From assembly GCA_903895005.1 (NCBI GenBank), contig CAITSH010000136.1, positions 1 through 16,864 of the forward strand: 16,864 nucleotides of DNA. The letters run 5' to 3'. The position numbers and the translations under genes are program-made. A model generated the notes under the pieces. The model was not told the origin of the DNA and searched no databases. It saw only the letters and a list, made by a program, of their open reading frames with translations. This document shows positions 1 to 9,115 of this stretch, one piece after another (the first letter of the stretch is position 1; each line of letters opens with the position of its first letter). This DNA is from an uncultured Pseudomonadota bacterium (GTDB lineage Bacteria > Pseudomonadota > Gammaproteobacteria > Burkholderiales > SG8-39).

Positions 1-321
1 AGGGACACCAAAGTCGTCCAGCACATCGACAAGTTGCTGTGGACCTGGCAACCCACGGGATTTGTCCCGCATTGCATGGCTGATTCTGCAGTTGCCGCGC
101 AAACCCCGGTGCTGCTGAGCTACGACTGTGCCCCGCTTGATCACGATGATGTGCTTGTCAATCTCGACAGCGAGTGCCCGCCCGGGTTCTCCCGCTTCCA
201 ACGCCTGGTCGAAATCGTCGGCACCGACGATGCCGACCGAAGCGCCGGACGCGAGCGCTTCCGCTTCTATCGCGATCGCGGCTATGATATTCAGGCGCAC
301 AAACTTGGCGGCAACGGGTGA
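1..321 (+). CDS. holC: DNA polymerase III subunit chi, 3' part (start lies outside the window)
   Basis: The reading frame is open from base 1 and ends with TGA at 319-321, so 106 C-terminal residues are seen; the family is usually about 140-150 residues, so roughly 40 N-terminal residues are missing. Visible hallmarks of HolC are the FVPH segment, the PVLLSYD strand, the NLDSECPPGFSRFQRLVEIV block and the terminal RERFRFYRDRGYDIQAH segment. Chi is the clamp-loader accessory subunit that pairs with psi and contacts single-strand binding protein during replication. The order holC then valS is widespread in beta- and gammaproteobacteria and supports the call. A TTG at 34 could be mistaken for a start, but the conserved frame continues upstream of it. 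Confidence 0.92.
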   Translation, partial: RDTKVVQHIDKLLWTWQPTGFVPHCMADSAVAAQTPVLLSYDCAPLDHDDVLVNLDSECPPGFSRFQRLVEIVGTDDADRSAGRERFRFYRDRGYDIQAHKLGGNG

Positions 322-354
322 TGCGAGCGCCACGGCGACACCGGGAAACATAAC

Positions 355-876
355 GTGACTGAAACGGCTAAATCCGATCAACTTCTCAGCAAGGCCGATG
401 CCCTCCTCGACCGCTACCGGCCGAGCAGTGCGCAGCCAGTCGAAGGCCCAACGGAAAGTGCGGCCCTCGATTTTCCCGTACTCACCGAAGTCGTCGCGCT
501 TTCCGGCTTTGCGGCAGAGCTGGGCCACGGCGCCCCGACAGCCGCCGCAACGGGCATCATTCACGACACCGCGCCCGAAGCTTCGACATCCCGGGCGCAA
601 GGACCAGGTTCGCTCACGCATGCCACCGTTCCTGAGTTTGATGCGACGAAATTACGCGAGGAAATACTTGCGATGCTCGCCCCCGATTTGGAGCAACGTC
701 TTGCCGATACGCTAAAACCGCGCACGAACGAGCTTCTCGACTGGGCGATGCAAACCGTGCAACTGGAACTGGGCCTGAGCATTCGCGCCGCGGTGCGCAG
801 CGCCGTGGCCGAAGCGGTGAACGAGTCGCTCGAGAGACTTCGACGGGAACACGAAACACGCAACGCCCCTCCGTGA
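355..876 (+). CDS. Small conserved protein of unknown function between holC and valS
   Basis: This 173-residue protein starts at GTG 355, 33 nt after the holC stop and in the same frame, with GGGA about 9 nt upstream as a weak ribosome site. It is probably co-transcribed with holC. The N-terminal half holds a DFPVLTEVV motif near residues 39-47, followed by a low-complexity Ala/Pro/Thr-rich linker. The C-terminal third (about residues 95-168) is predicted to be strongly helical and amphipathic, with many Leu, Ala, Arg and Glu. There is no signal peptide or membrane segment. The PVLTEVV start and the position beside holC recall the DUF2486-type proteins of Burkholderiales, but that match is from memory and not tested. 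No catalytic motif is visible and no function is proposed. Confidence 0.72.
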   Translation: MTETAKSDQLLSKADALLDRYRPSSAQPVEGPTESAALDFPVLTEVVALSGFAAELGHGAPTAAATGIIHDTAPEASTSRAQGPGSLTHATVPEFDATKLREEILAMLAPDLEQRLADTLKPRTNELLDWAMQTVQLELGLSIRAAVRSAVAEAVNESLERLRREHETRNAPP

Positions 877-915
877 CGGAAACCGTTTGTCACCGGCTTG
901 GTTTTTGGCTAAACG

Positions 916-954
916 ATGGCTGGAAAGCCTTGCCAGACGGGCCTTTTCAGCCAT
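916..954. terminator. Imperfect long hairpin after the holC operon
   Basis: Bases 916-929 pair with 940-954 around a 10-nt loop: a 14-bp stem with one G-T pair and one bulged base. It lies 40 nt after the stop of the small protein and before the valS promoter candidate. Neither strand has a clear T-run after the stem, so it may be a weak or Rho-assisted terminator, an RNA 3'-end stabiliser, or a repeat-type palindrome. The pairing is seen; the role is inferred. Confidence 0.4.
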
Positions 955-1040
955 TGCGGCCGGCGGAATACGCTCCAGAATCATCCGGAAAATGATCCAG
1001 CGAACGAGCTAACGAACACCGCGCCGCGAACACGCTCCGC

Positions 1041-1046
1041 TATAAT
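1041..1046 (+). promoter_or_regulatory. Candidate -10 box for valS
   Basis: A perfect TATAAT stands at 1041-1046, about 110 nt before the valS start. No good TTGACA-like -35 lies 16-18 nt upstream (bases 1018-1023 are ACCGCG), so the assignment is tentative. If correct, the valS message has a leader of about 105 nt with a small hairpin at 1079-1093. Confidence 0.4.
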
Positions 1047-1078
1047 CGGTCCTATTCTGCGCGTTACCGGCGGCCCGG

Positions 1079-1093
1079 ATCCCTTCGCGGGAT
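1079..1093 (+). other. Small hairpin in the putative valS leader
   Basis: ATCCC at 1079-1083 pairs with GGGAT at 1089-1093 around a TTCGC loop, in the space between the candidate promoter and the valS start. It is followed by no T-run, so it is not an intrinsic terminator. It could be a structural element of the leader RNA or incidental. No T-box signature was seen. Confidence 0.3.
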
Positions 1094-1158
1094 AGTCAGG
1101 GTCGAACGGGCGCGCTTTTCGTCTTATTGGTGTCACTTGCAAAGCAGACCGACCCGTC

Positions 1159-3972
1159 ATGGAACTATCAAAAAGCTTCGACCCCCACGCCATCGAGCAG
1201 CATTGGTACCCCGAGTGGGAATCCCGCGGATACTTCAAGCACGCGGGGGCCGCCGCCAGCGGGCAATCTGGGGACACAGGCAAGGGTGCCTACTGCATCC
1301 AGTTGCCCCCGCCAAATGTCACAGGCACCCTTCACATGGGGCACGCCTTCCAACAGACGCTGATGGACACGCTCATCCGCTATCACCGCATGTCGGGGCA
1401 AAACACAAACTGGGTTGTCGGCACCGACCATGCGGGCATCGCGACGCAAATCGTCGTGGAACGTCAACTGCAGGCCGAGGGTAAAACACGGCATGATCTC
1501 GGGCGCGCCGCCTTTCTTGAGCGCGTCTGGAACTGGAAGCAGGAGTCGGGCGCCACGATCACGCGCCAGATGCGGCGCATGGGCACCTCGGCAAACTGGA
1601 CATACGCCGACACCGAGGGCCAGGCTGCAGGTTACTTCACGATGGACGCGACCATGTCACGCGCTGTCGCCGAAGTTTTCGTGCGCCTTCACGAGGAAGG
1701 CCTTATCTACCGAGGAAAGCGGCTCGTCAACTGGGACCCCGCGCTGGGCACCGCGGTGTCCGATCTGGAAGTCGACAGCGACGAGGAAGACGGCAAGATC
1801 TGGGAGATCCGCTACCCATTTGCGGATGGCAGCGGGTCGCTCGTGGTGGCCACCACGCGGCCGGAAACGATGCTTGGCGACGTCGCCGTCGCGGTCAATC
1901 CCACGGATGCGCGCTACGCCACCATGATCGGCAAGCAAGTAACTCTGCCCCTGACCGGCAGGAGCATTCCGGTCATTGCCGACGACTACGTCGATGCCGC
2001 CTTTGGCACCGGATGCGTGAAAATCACCCCTGCGCATGATTTCAACGACTACCAGGTCGGCCAACGCCACAAGCTCGCATTGATCAGCGTACTGACGCTG
2101 GACGCAAAGGTCAGCGCCGAAGCACCGCCGGCCTATCGCGGTCTGGACCGCTTTGATGCGCGCAAAAAAATGCTCGCCGATCTCGAGGCGCTGGGTCTGC
2201 TGGTATCCGAAAAGCCTCACAAACTGCGCGTGCCGCGCTCGGGTCGCACCGGCGTCATCGTCGAACCGATGCTCACCGACCAGTGGTTCGTCAAGATGGA
2301 CGGCCTTGCGAAGCAAGGTCTTGATGCAGTCGCCACGGGCGCGGTCAAATTCCATCCCGAGCACTGGGCCACAACGTACAACCACTGGCTGGAAAACATC
2401 CAGGACTGGTGCATCTCGCGCCAGCTCTGGTGGGGTCACCAGATTCCGGCTTGGTACGACAGCGAGGGACGCGTCTACGTCGCTCGCTCCGAGGACGAGG
2501 CAAAGAAACAGGCCGCGGCAAAAGGTTACGCTGGTACGCTGCGCCGCGACGAGGACATGCTAGACACGTGGTTCTCCTCGGCGCTCGTGCCCTTCACGTC
2601 GCTGGGCTGGCCAGAAAAAACCAGGGATCTTGAGGCCTTCCTGCCCTCCTCGGTTCTGGTCACTGGCTTTGACATCATTTTTTTCTGGGTCGCCCGGATG
2701 ATCATGATGAGCCTGCATTTCACCGGGAAAGTGCCCTTTCGCGACGTATACATCAACGCCCTGGTGCGCGATGCCGAGGGCCAGAAAATGTCCAAGTCCA
2801 AGGGCAACACGCTCGACCCGCTCGACCTCATTGACGGCATCACGCTCGATACGCTGCTCGAAAAATCCACGGTCGGCCTGATGCGCGCCGACCACAAGAC
2901 AAAAATCGAGAAGTACATTCGCAAGAACTACCCCGAGGGCATCCCCTCCTTTGGCACAGACGCGCTGCGATTTACCTTCGCCTCACTCGCCACATTCGCA
3001 CGCACGCTCAATTTCGATCTGTCGCGCTGCGAGGGATACCGCAATTTTTGCAACAAGTTGTGGAATGCAACGCGCTTTGTGCTGATGAACACCGAGGGCA
3101 AGGACTGCGGCACCGACGAATCTCTGCCGATTGAACTCTCGGCGGCCGACCGCTGGATCGTCAGCCTCTTGCAACGCACCGAGGCCGAGGTTGCAAAAGG
3201 CTTCGCCGAGTACCGCTTCGACAATGCAGCCGGTGCGATCTACAAATTTGTGTGGGATGAATACTGCGACTGGTACGTCGAACTTGCCAAGGTGCAGTTG
3301 TCCGAAGCACAAATGAGCGGCAACGAGGCGCAACAGCGCGGGACGCGCCGCACGCTGGTTCGTGTCCTCGAAGCGGTGCTGCGTCTCGCACATCCGATTA
3401 TTCCGTTCATTACCGAGGAACTCTGGCAGACCGTCTCGCCTCTGGCGGGGAAAACCGGCGCAAGCATCATGCTGGCACCCTACCCCCAGTCGCAGCCGGA
3501 AAAGATAGACCCGGCCGCGGAGGCCAGCATGACTTATGTGAAAGACCTAGTCCTTGCCTGCCGCAACCTGCGTGGAGAAATGAAGTTGTCCCCGGCCGAA
3601 CGCGTACCGCTGCTCGCGAGCGGCGACAAAACGCAACTCGAGGCGGCTTTCCCGTACCTCAGAGCGCTGGCCAGGCTATCCGAAACAAGCGTCGAATCGA
3701 TGCTGCCCGAAGCCGATGCACCGGTGGCTGTCGTCGGCGACACCCGCCTGATGTTGAAGATCGAAATTGACGTCAATGCCGAACGCGAACGCCTTGGTAA
3801 GGAAATCACGCGGCTCGAGGGTGAAATCGCCAAGGCCAACGCGAAACTGTCAAACGCGAGCTTCGTCGAGCGCGCTCCGACCCAAGTGGTGGCGCAGGAA
3901 AAGGACCGCCTCGCCGGCTTCGTCGCAACACTGGACAAGCAGCGCCAACAACTCGGAAAACTCAGGGGCTGA
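1159..3972 (+). CDS. valS: Valyl-tRNA synthetase
   Basis: The 937-residue protein attaches valine to tRNA-Val in the cytoplasm and edits mischarged threonine. It is a class Ia synthetase. The ATP-binding HIGH-type motif appears as LHMGH within the [12 protein letters not shown] block (about residues 50-62). The KMSKS loop is at residues 543-547. The CP1 editing domain lies between them (about 190-350, with [10 protein letters not shown]), then the anticodon-binding domain, and a C-terminal coiled-coil arm typical of ValS occupies about 868-937. Length is normal. ATG 1159 is chosen because the [20 protein letters not shown] start matches the family; the ribosome site is weak. The MFS gene follows after 5 nt. 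Confidence 0.99.
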   Translation: MELSKSFDPHAIEQHWYPEWESRGYFKHAGAAASGQSGDTGKGAYCIQLPPPNVTGTLHMGHAFQQTLMDTLIRYHRMSGQNTNWVVGTDHAGIATQIVVERQLQAEGKTRHDLGRAAFLERVWNWKQESGATITRQMRRMGTSANWTYADTEGQAAGYFTMDATMSRAVAEVFVRLHEEGLIYRGKRLVNWDPALGTAVSDLEVDSDEEDGKIWEIRYPFADGSGSLVVATTRPETMLGDVAVAVNPTDARYATMIGKQVTLPLTGRSIPVIADDYVDAAFGTGCVKITPAHDFNDYQVGQRHKLALISVLTLDAKVSAEAPPAYRGLDRFDARKKMLADLEALGLLVSEKPHKLRVPRSGRTGVIVEPMLTDQWFVKMDGLAKQGLDAVATGAVKFHPEHWATTYNHWLENIQDWCISRQLWWGHQIPAWYDSEGRVYVARSEDEAKKQAAAKGYAGTLRRDEDMLDTWFSSALVPFTSLGWPEKTRDLEAFLPSSVLVTGFDIIFFWVARMIMMSLHFTGKVPFRDVYINALVRDAEGQKMSKSKGNTLDPLDLIDGITLDTLLEKSTVGLMRADHKTKIEKYIRKNYPEGIPSFGTDALRFTFASLATFARTLNFDLSRCEGYRNFCNKLWNATRFVLMNTEGKDCGTDESLPIELSAADRWIVSLLQRTEAEVAKGFAEYRFDNAAGAIYKFVWDEYCDWYVELAKVQLSEAQMSGNEAQQRGTRRTLVRVLEAVLRLAHPIIPFITEELWQTVSPLAGKTGASIMLAPYPQSQPEKIDPAAEASMTYVKDLVLACRNLRGEMKLSPAERVPLLASGDKTQLEAAFPYLRALARLSETSVESMLPEADAPVAVVGDTRLMLKIEIDVNAERERLGKEITRLEGEIAKANAKLSNASFVERAPTQVVAQEKDRLAGFVATLDKQRQQLGKLRG

Positions 3973-3977
3973 GTGAC

Positions 3978-5225
3978 ATGAAAATGCCGGCGGCTCTCGG
4001 CGCGTTCCGGCATCCCAATTTCCGGCTGTTTTTCCTCGGCCAAAGTGTTTCGATGGTCGGCACCTGGATGCAGCAAATCGCGGTGAGCTGGCTGGTCTAT
4101 CGTTTGACCGGTTCGGCCCTGCTGCTGGGCTTGGTGGGTTTCGCCTCTAACATCGCCTACCTGGTGGTATCACCGGTTGCCGCCATTTTTGCCGATCGCT
4201 ATGACCGCCGGCAAATGCTCATGGCTGCGCAAGGGGTCAGTTCGTCTCTGTGCGCGCTGCTGGCCGCGCTGACTTTTCTTGAAATCATCACTGCCTGGCA
4301 GATCATTGTCATCATGCTCGCCATAGGCGTCGCCACGGCCCTGGAAACTCCGACGCGGCATGCCTTTATTCTTGAATTGGTCGAGCACAAGGAAAACCTG
4401 CCCAACGCGATCGCACTGAACGCGTCCCTGTTCCAGATGGCCCGCTTCATCGGCCCGGCGCTTGCAGGCGTGTTTATCGCGGCATTCGGCGAGGCATGGT
4501 GCTTTACGGTCAATGCACTCTCCTACGCATGGATCCTGCTTATCCTGTCGCGCATTCGCACGCCCCGCCGTTCGCAATCGGCTTCGAAACGCGATTGGGC
4601 CGAGGAATTGCGTGCCGGTTTTCGCTTTGTGTTCGGCACAATGCCATTGCGGCGTCTGATCATCATGCTTGGCTTTGTAAGCATCTTCGTCCAGTCCTAT
4701 CAACTGCTGATGCCCTTGGTGGCAGACCAGGTTTTCAGCGGCGATTCGCGCACCTTTGGCTTTCTCATCGGCTGCTCCGGTCTGGGCGCGCTCTGCGGAT
4801 CGCTTTACCTCGCGGGTCGCAGTCGGGTTCCCGGTCTGGGGCGATTCGTCGCGGCAGGCCCGCTGATCTCAGGGCTCGGACTCACGCTTGTCTCGCAAGC
4901 CACCGCAGCACCGTTCGGGATGGCGTGCATGCTGCTTATCGGGTTTGGCATCATCATCACCGCCGCCTCCACCAACACCCTGCTGCAAAGCGTTGCAGAC
5001 GAAGACAAGCGCGGTCGCGTGGTTGGAATCTACGTGATGATATTTCTGGGTTTGCAACCGCTGGGTAACCTGGCGGCAGGCGCGCTCGCCCACATCATGG
5101 GCGCACAGCATGCCCTTTTGTTGAACGGGCTGGTCGCGATTGGGGTTTCCCTATGGTTTATCGCCGGTTACGCCACCTGGCGCAAGGGTATGCGTCCGCT
5201 GTACGAGCGAGCGGGCCTGCTCTGA
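3978..5225 (+). CDS. MFS exporter, EntS/MFS_3-like
   Basis: This 415-residue inner-membrane protein has about 12 hydrophobic segments. The N-terminal FRHPNFRLFFLGQSVSMVGTW and the DRYDRR loop after the second helix (residues 73-78, the MFS motif-A region) are characteristic of the proton-driven exporters related to enterobactin exporter EntS. The substrate cannot be read from sequence. ATG 3978 lies 5 nt after the valS stop, so the two are probably transcribed together, although the functional link to valS is unclear. No siderophore or drug-resistance gene is nearby to suggest a substrate. Length fits the family. Confidence 0.95.
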   Translation: MKMPAALGAFRHPNFRLFFLGQSVSMVGTWMQQIAVSWLVYRLTGSALLLGLVGFASNIAYLVVSPVAAIFADRYDRRQMLMAAQGVSSSLCALLAALTFLEIITAWQIIVIMLAIGVATALETPTRHAFILELVEHKENLPNAIALNASLFQMARFIGPALAGVFIAAFGEAWCFTVNALSYAWILLILSRIRTPRRSQSASKRDWAEELRAGFRFVFGTMPLRRLIIMLGFVSIFVQSYQLLMPLVADQVFSGDSRTFGFLIGCSGLGALCGSLYLAGRSRVPGLGRFVAAGPLISGLGLTLVSQATAAPFGMACMLLIGFGIIITAASTNTLLQSVADEDKRGRVVGIYVMIFLGLQPLGNLAAGALAHIMGAQHALLLNGLVAIGVSLWFIAGYATWRKGMRPLYERAGLL

Positions 5226-5318
5226 GCTGCCGCAGAGAAAAATCTTACAAGGGATGGGCGCGGCCTGCGTCGCCTTGAAAAAAGACAGCTCTTAATATAG
5301 CCCGCCCCTTACTTACAC
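5226..5318. other. Convergent intergenic gap between the MFS gene and tusA
   Basis: This 93-nt gap has no strong terminator. The only pairing noticed is CAAGG (5248-5252) with CCTTG (5273-5277) flanking a GC-rich interior. On the minus strand it is followed by a short T-rich stretch, so it might act as a weak terminator for tusA. Confidence 0.25.
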
Positions 5319-5546
5319 TTACTTTTTTTGCATGAAAAACGTGAATTCCTTGTCGTTGGCGGAGTGATCCACCAACGCGTTGCCAGTTTGCTTCGCAAAC
5401 GCCTGGAAATCCTTGACAGCCCCCGGGTCGGTGGCAACGATTCGCAACACCTGCCCACTCAGCATGTCTGTCAGCGCTTTTTTGGTGCGCAATATGGGCA
5501 ACGGACAGTTTAGCCCGCGCGCATCCACTTCCTTGTCGAAATTCAT
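5319..5546 (-). CDS. tusA: TusA-family sulfur carrier / sulfurtransferase
   Basis: The 75-residue protein begins at ATG 5546, preceded by a clear AAAGGA ribosome site about 8 nt upstream; the reading frame stays open upstream to 5687, but that extension has no family similarity. The signature is DARGLNCPLP (residues 8-17) with the persulfide-carrying Cys14 in the CPxP motif at the start of the first helix. The rest, ending EFTFFMQKK, fits the small two-layer alpha/beta TusA fold. TusA relays sulfur to tRNA thiolation, cofactor synthesis or, in sulfur oxidisers, to dissimilatory sulfur metabolism. The CPLP form is common among paralogues, so the exact pathway is uncertain and the symbol is at family level. 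It is transcribed away from chrB. Confidence 0.92.
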   Translation of the reverse strand: MNFDKEVDARGLNCPLPILRTKKALTDMLSGQVLRIVATDPGAVKDFQAFAKQTGNALVDHSANDKEFTFFMQKK

Positions 5547-5604
5547 ATATACGTCCTTTAACCAGCGAATCAGGCACTGGTTTTCCTTGTGAATCAACCG
5601 CCTT

Positions 5605-5610
5605 ACTATA
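5605..5610 (-). promoter_or_regulatory. Candidate -10 box for tusA
   Basis: The minus strand reads GGTATAGTAAG here; TATAGT lies about 58 nt before the tusA start. No convincing -35 hexamer was seen. The whole divergent tusA-chrB spacer (5547-5798, 252 nt) holds no other recognisable feature. Confidence 0.4.
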
Positions 5611-5798
5611 CCAAAATGAACCGCCCCCGTATGCTGTGGTGTACGTTTCCCGTACCCTGAAACCACGCGGCGAGGTTGCCTTATCACCGTCCAAAATTTA
5701 GACTATCCGCTCGGTTCGGAGCCGTCAATTTCGGCCTTTCGGTACCCGAGCCAAAGTACACTCAATTTAACGTGTGACGACTTTCCTGAGAGAGCGAA

Positions 5799-6767
5799 TT
5801 GGCCACTGAGAAAGATGCGAAGGGCGGGGAACGCTGGCTGGTATACGTCACCACCTTGCCGCTGGATGAACCAGCCGCACGCATGCGCATCCTGCGCACC
5901 CTCGACTCTCTGGGATGCGCAGCCATGCGCGAGGGCGTTTATGTGCTACCGGATTCAGCGGAAAACCGACTGGGTCTGACGCGCCTCGCCGACCACGTTG
6001 CACGGATCAACGGAACGGCCCACCTCCTGCAGGTTACAAGTGACGAAGAACAAGCCCAGGTCTTTCGCGGCTTTTTCGATCGTTCAGCCAAATATGACGA
6101 ACTTGTCAAAACCGTCGAAGGCTTGAAAATGGGATTCGGCGTATCCGATCCAGGCGCTATTGCACGGGTTCTCACCAAGCAACGACGCGAGTTCGATTCC
6201 TTGTCCGGGCTGGATTTCTTCCCCTCCAAGGCGCGCGACCGTGCGGCGCAAATGCTCGGTGACGTGGAAGCGCAGGTAAAGGCTCTAATGTTCCCTGACG
6301 CTCCCAAAGAAGGCCTCGCCACGGCATCCGGCCGGCAGTTTTTTCGCAGCGTGTGGGCCACCAGAAAACCAATCTGGACCGACCGTCTCGCCTCAGCATG
6401 GCTGATCCGTCGCTTCATCGACCCCGAAGCGACCCTGTTTTGGCTGGAAAAAAACCAGGAATGTCCCGAAACAGCGGTTGGCTTCGGGTATGAGGGTGCG
6501 CAGTTCTCGAACAGCAAAACTCGCGTAACGTTCGAGGAATTGTTGGTCAATTTCGGATTGGCGAACAACGCGACCCTTGTCCGAATCGGCAAACTCGTAC
6601 ACGCGCTTGATGCCGGCGGCGTTCCTATCCCCGAAGCCGCTGGCGTGGAAACACTCCTGCAGGGCGCGCGCCGGCGCAGCACCAACGATAACGAGTTCCT
6701 CGTCGAGAGCGAAAAGACGTTTGACTTGTTGTTCGACGCCTACTTGGACCCCCCGGCCAAGGGGTGA
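5799..6767 (+). CDS. chrB: Chromate resistance protein, ChrB-like
   Basis: The 322-residue protein has the two-part ChrB layout. An N-terminal domain (about 12-175) carries WLVYVTTLP, ARMRILRTLDSLGCAAMREGVYVLP and later FFPSKARD. A C-terminal ChrB_C domain (about 185-318) carries WATRKPIWTDRLASAWLIRRFIDPE, FGYEGAQF and VTFEELL. Known ChrB proteins sense chromate and regulate, or assist, the ChrA exporter. No ChrA lies in the window, so this copy is solo here. The start is TTG 5799 with GAGAG upstream; an in-frame stop at 5787 rules out a longer form. The segment equivalent to the usual acidic/His (DHDGAEFTH-like) motif reads GYEGAQFSNS, so a possible metal or anion ligand is changed. It converges with bepA. 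Confidence 0.92.
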   Translation: MATEKDAKGGERWLVYVTTLPLDEPAARMRILRTLDSLGCAAMREGVYVLPDSAENRLGLTRLADHVARINGTAHLLQVTSDEEQAQVFRGFFDRSAKYDELVKTVEGLKMGFGVSDPGAIARVLTKQRREFDSLSGLDFFPSKARDRAAQMLGDVEAQVKALMFPDAPKEGLATASGRQFFRSVWATRKPIWTDRLASAWLIRRFIDPEATLFWLEKNQECPETAVGFGYEGAQFSNSKTRVTFEELLVNFGLANNATLVRIGKLVHALDAGGVPIPEAAGVETLLQGARRRSTNDNEFLVESEKTFDLLFDAYLDPPAKG

Positions 6768-6838
6768 GTCAGTGTAGGGTAGGTCAGCGCGGGCATCCGC
6801 CGAGAAATTCCCGGTTGGCCAGACCCAGCAGCAAAGTG

Positions 6839-8278
6839 CTATTTCTTGTTGCGCGCCTCTTCCTGCAGTTGTCTTTGTAGCTCGCGCAGGCGGGCGTCCA
6901 CACTGGACATTTGGTAGAAATCCCCATCGCCGCTTTTTTGCGCGAGCTGCAGCTGCTCGATAGCGGCAGGGAGGCTGCCCTGCAGGACATACAGTTGCGC
7001 CTGCGCCTGGTGTTGCAGCAATCGCCGGCCCAGCGCTGCGTAGGATTTGGCCTGCATGCCAAAAAGTCGCGGATCCCTCGGATAGCTGCGGAGCCGCTCG
7101 GCAATCAACATGATGGCATCCGGATGGAGCCCGGCTGCCTGCTGCAATTCGATATATGCATAGTTGAGGGGCCGGCTATCCGGGTAATCCACCAAAGCGG
7201 ACCGTAAAGTCTCTCGCGCACCTGCGGTGTTTCCGGCGTCACGTTTAACCCTCGCACTCAACGCGACCACCATCGGCGGCAGCTTTCCGCGGTTGCGCAA
7301 CACCGCAATCTCGCGCTCTGCAGCAGCGAAATCTCGGGCGCGCGCGAGCGCCGCCGCGTAGCCGTAACGTGCCGCGTACTCGGTAGCAAAACGCTTTTCC
7401 CGCAGCGCCCCCTCAAAGTAAACGACCGCGTCGTGAGCAGACCCCTGCTCCGCGCGCAGTTTTGCACGTACCAGCTGGAATTCGACGCTGTCCGGCACCT
7501 GCCGGTACGCCTCGTCCTTGGCACGATTTTGCATGTCGGAAATACGCTCAATCGTGAGCGGGTGCGTACGCAGGTACGCCGGCGCATTGCTCTCCACTAG
7601 ACGAGAATTTTTCTGAAGGCGTTCAAAAAATGCCGCCATGCCCTGAACGTTAAAATTCGCACGCTGCAGGGTCTGGAATCCGACGCGGTCCGCCTCGCGC
7701 TCAAATTCCCGGGTGTAATTGAGTTGTGCCGCGACGACGCCCGCCTGCGAACCAATCGCCGCCGCCTGCGCAACGTCGCTATTGGCGCGCGACGCAAGAA
7801 GTGCAACGGCGAGCCCTGCAAGTGACAGAACCGAGAACTGTCCCTGCTTGCTTATCTGCCGCGCGATATGCCGCTGCGTGACGTGGGACACCTCATGCGC
7901 GAGTACGCCAGCAAGCTCCGATTCGGATTGCGCTGCGAGCATCAATCCGGTGTGCACACCAACGAAACCACCGGGCATCGCGAACGCGTTCAATGTGGGA
8001 TCGCGAATGACGAAGAACTCAAAGTCCTGCCTGGCATCACTGCTTGCCGCGACCAGACGATAGCCAAGCGCGTTAATGTACTCCGCAAGTTCCGGGTCAT
8101 CGCTGTAGCTGAGGTCCCTCCGGATCTCCCGCATGATGTTCTCGCCCAGACGTCGCTCCTCGAGCAGCGTGAATGTCGCCTGCGACACATCACCAAGGTC
8201 CGGAAGATCCTGCCCCATGCCACGCGGCAACCACAAGATCAGCATCAACAGCAGCAGGCAGGAATAAGCATTGCGCAT
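6839..8278 (-). CDS. bepA: Periplasmic M48 metalloprotease with TPRs, BepA/YfgC-like
   Basis: This 479-residue protein starts with an N-terminal signal peptide (about residues 1-22, a Leu-rich core ending near GMGQD). The zinc motif HEVSH is at residues 128-132, and the third ligand is probably Glu195 in the EREAD motif. The [13 protein letters not shown] stretch upstream of HEVSH is typical of the family. The C-terminal half (about 255-460) is a TPR array. E. coli BepA (about 487 residues) degrades or helps assemble LptD and other outer-membrane proteins at the BAM complex, and the same role in the periplasm is expected here. The start lies 69 nt from moaC, which runs the opposite way. Confidence 0.93.
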   Translation of the reverse strand: MRNAYSCLLLLMLILWLPRGMGQDLPDLGDVSQATFTLLEERRLGENIMREIRRDLSYSDDPELAEYINALGYRLVAASSDARQDFEFFVIRDPTLNAFAMPGGFVGVHTGLMLAAQSESELAGVLAHEVSHVTQRHIARQISKQGQFSVLSLAGLAVALLASRANSDVAQAAAIGSQAGVVAAQLNYTREFEREADRVGFQTLQRANFNVQGMAAFFERLQKNSRLVESNAPAYLRTHPLTIERISDMQNRAKDEAYRQVPDSVEFQLVRAKLRAEQGSAHDAVVYFEGALREKRFATEYAARYGYAAALARARDFAAAEREIAVLRNRGKLPPMVVALSARVKRDAGNTAGARETLRSALVDYPDSRPLNYAYIELQQAAGLHPDAIMLIAERLRSYPRDPRLFGMQAKSYAALGRRLLQHQAQAQLYVLQGSLPAAIEQLQLAQKSGDGDFYQMSSVDARLRELQRQLQEEARNKK

Positions 8279-8347
8279 GGGGATATGATACCGTTAGACC
8301 CGAACAAGTTCCCGAAAACCCTTGAAAAACAAGTGCAGAACAACCCA

Positions 8348-8845
<498 letters not shown>

Positions 8846-9115
8846 CACCGAGACTAGGCGCAAGACCAAAACCAAAACCAAAACCAAAACCGAGGCCGGG
8901 CGTACGGTCAGCCCCCCCCGCACAGCGAATATTCAAAAATCTGGCGTGCAACAACACCGCTCACAGGAGCATACGCAAACAGATCTCCGACCAGAGCCCA
9001 GCGCACCGCGGCGTTTACTGCAAACACGATGTTGTCCGGAATCTTCGCTGGTAGCCGACGGCAGGCTTGGGACTCATTCAAGCCTGGCGCGAGGAATGTC
9101 CGCCGCGCATCAGGA
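8846..9115. other. Convergent intergenic region after moaC
   Basis: This 270-nt region lies between the ends of moaC and the TPR/GT61 gene. It contains the hexamer microsatellite at 8865-8891 and a C8 run near 8911-8920. No gene, hairpin terminator or RNA was recognised. Confidence 0.5.
8865..8891 (+). repeat. (AAAACC)n hexanucleotide microsatellite
   Basis: ACC at 8865-8867 is followed by four perfect AAAACC copies at 8868-8891. It starts 20 nt after the moaC stop. Being in noncoding DNA it cannot shift a reading frame; it may simply be a slippage product. Confidence 0.9.

Noticed and set aside
1657..2439. 260-codon minus-strand frame inside valS
   Set aside because: It is a shadow of valS in GC-rich DNA, with no recognisable domain or ribosome site.
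5547..5687. Upstream extension of the tusA frame
   Set aside because: The residues are unlike any TusA start, whereas ATG 5546 has a clear ribosome site and gives the usual length.
5939..6685. 248-codon minus-strand frame inside chrB
   Set aside because: Composition is Ser/Arg-rich shadow type, and chrB is strongly supported on the other strand.
7868..8347. Long N-terminal extension of the moaC frame
   Set aside because: It is antisense to the well-supported bepA gene, has no family similarity, and MoaC of normal length starts at 8348.
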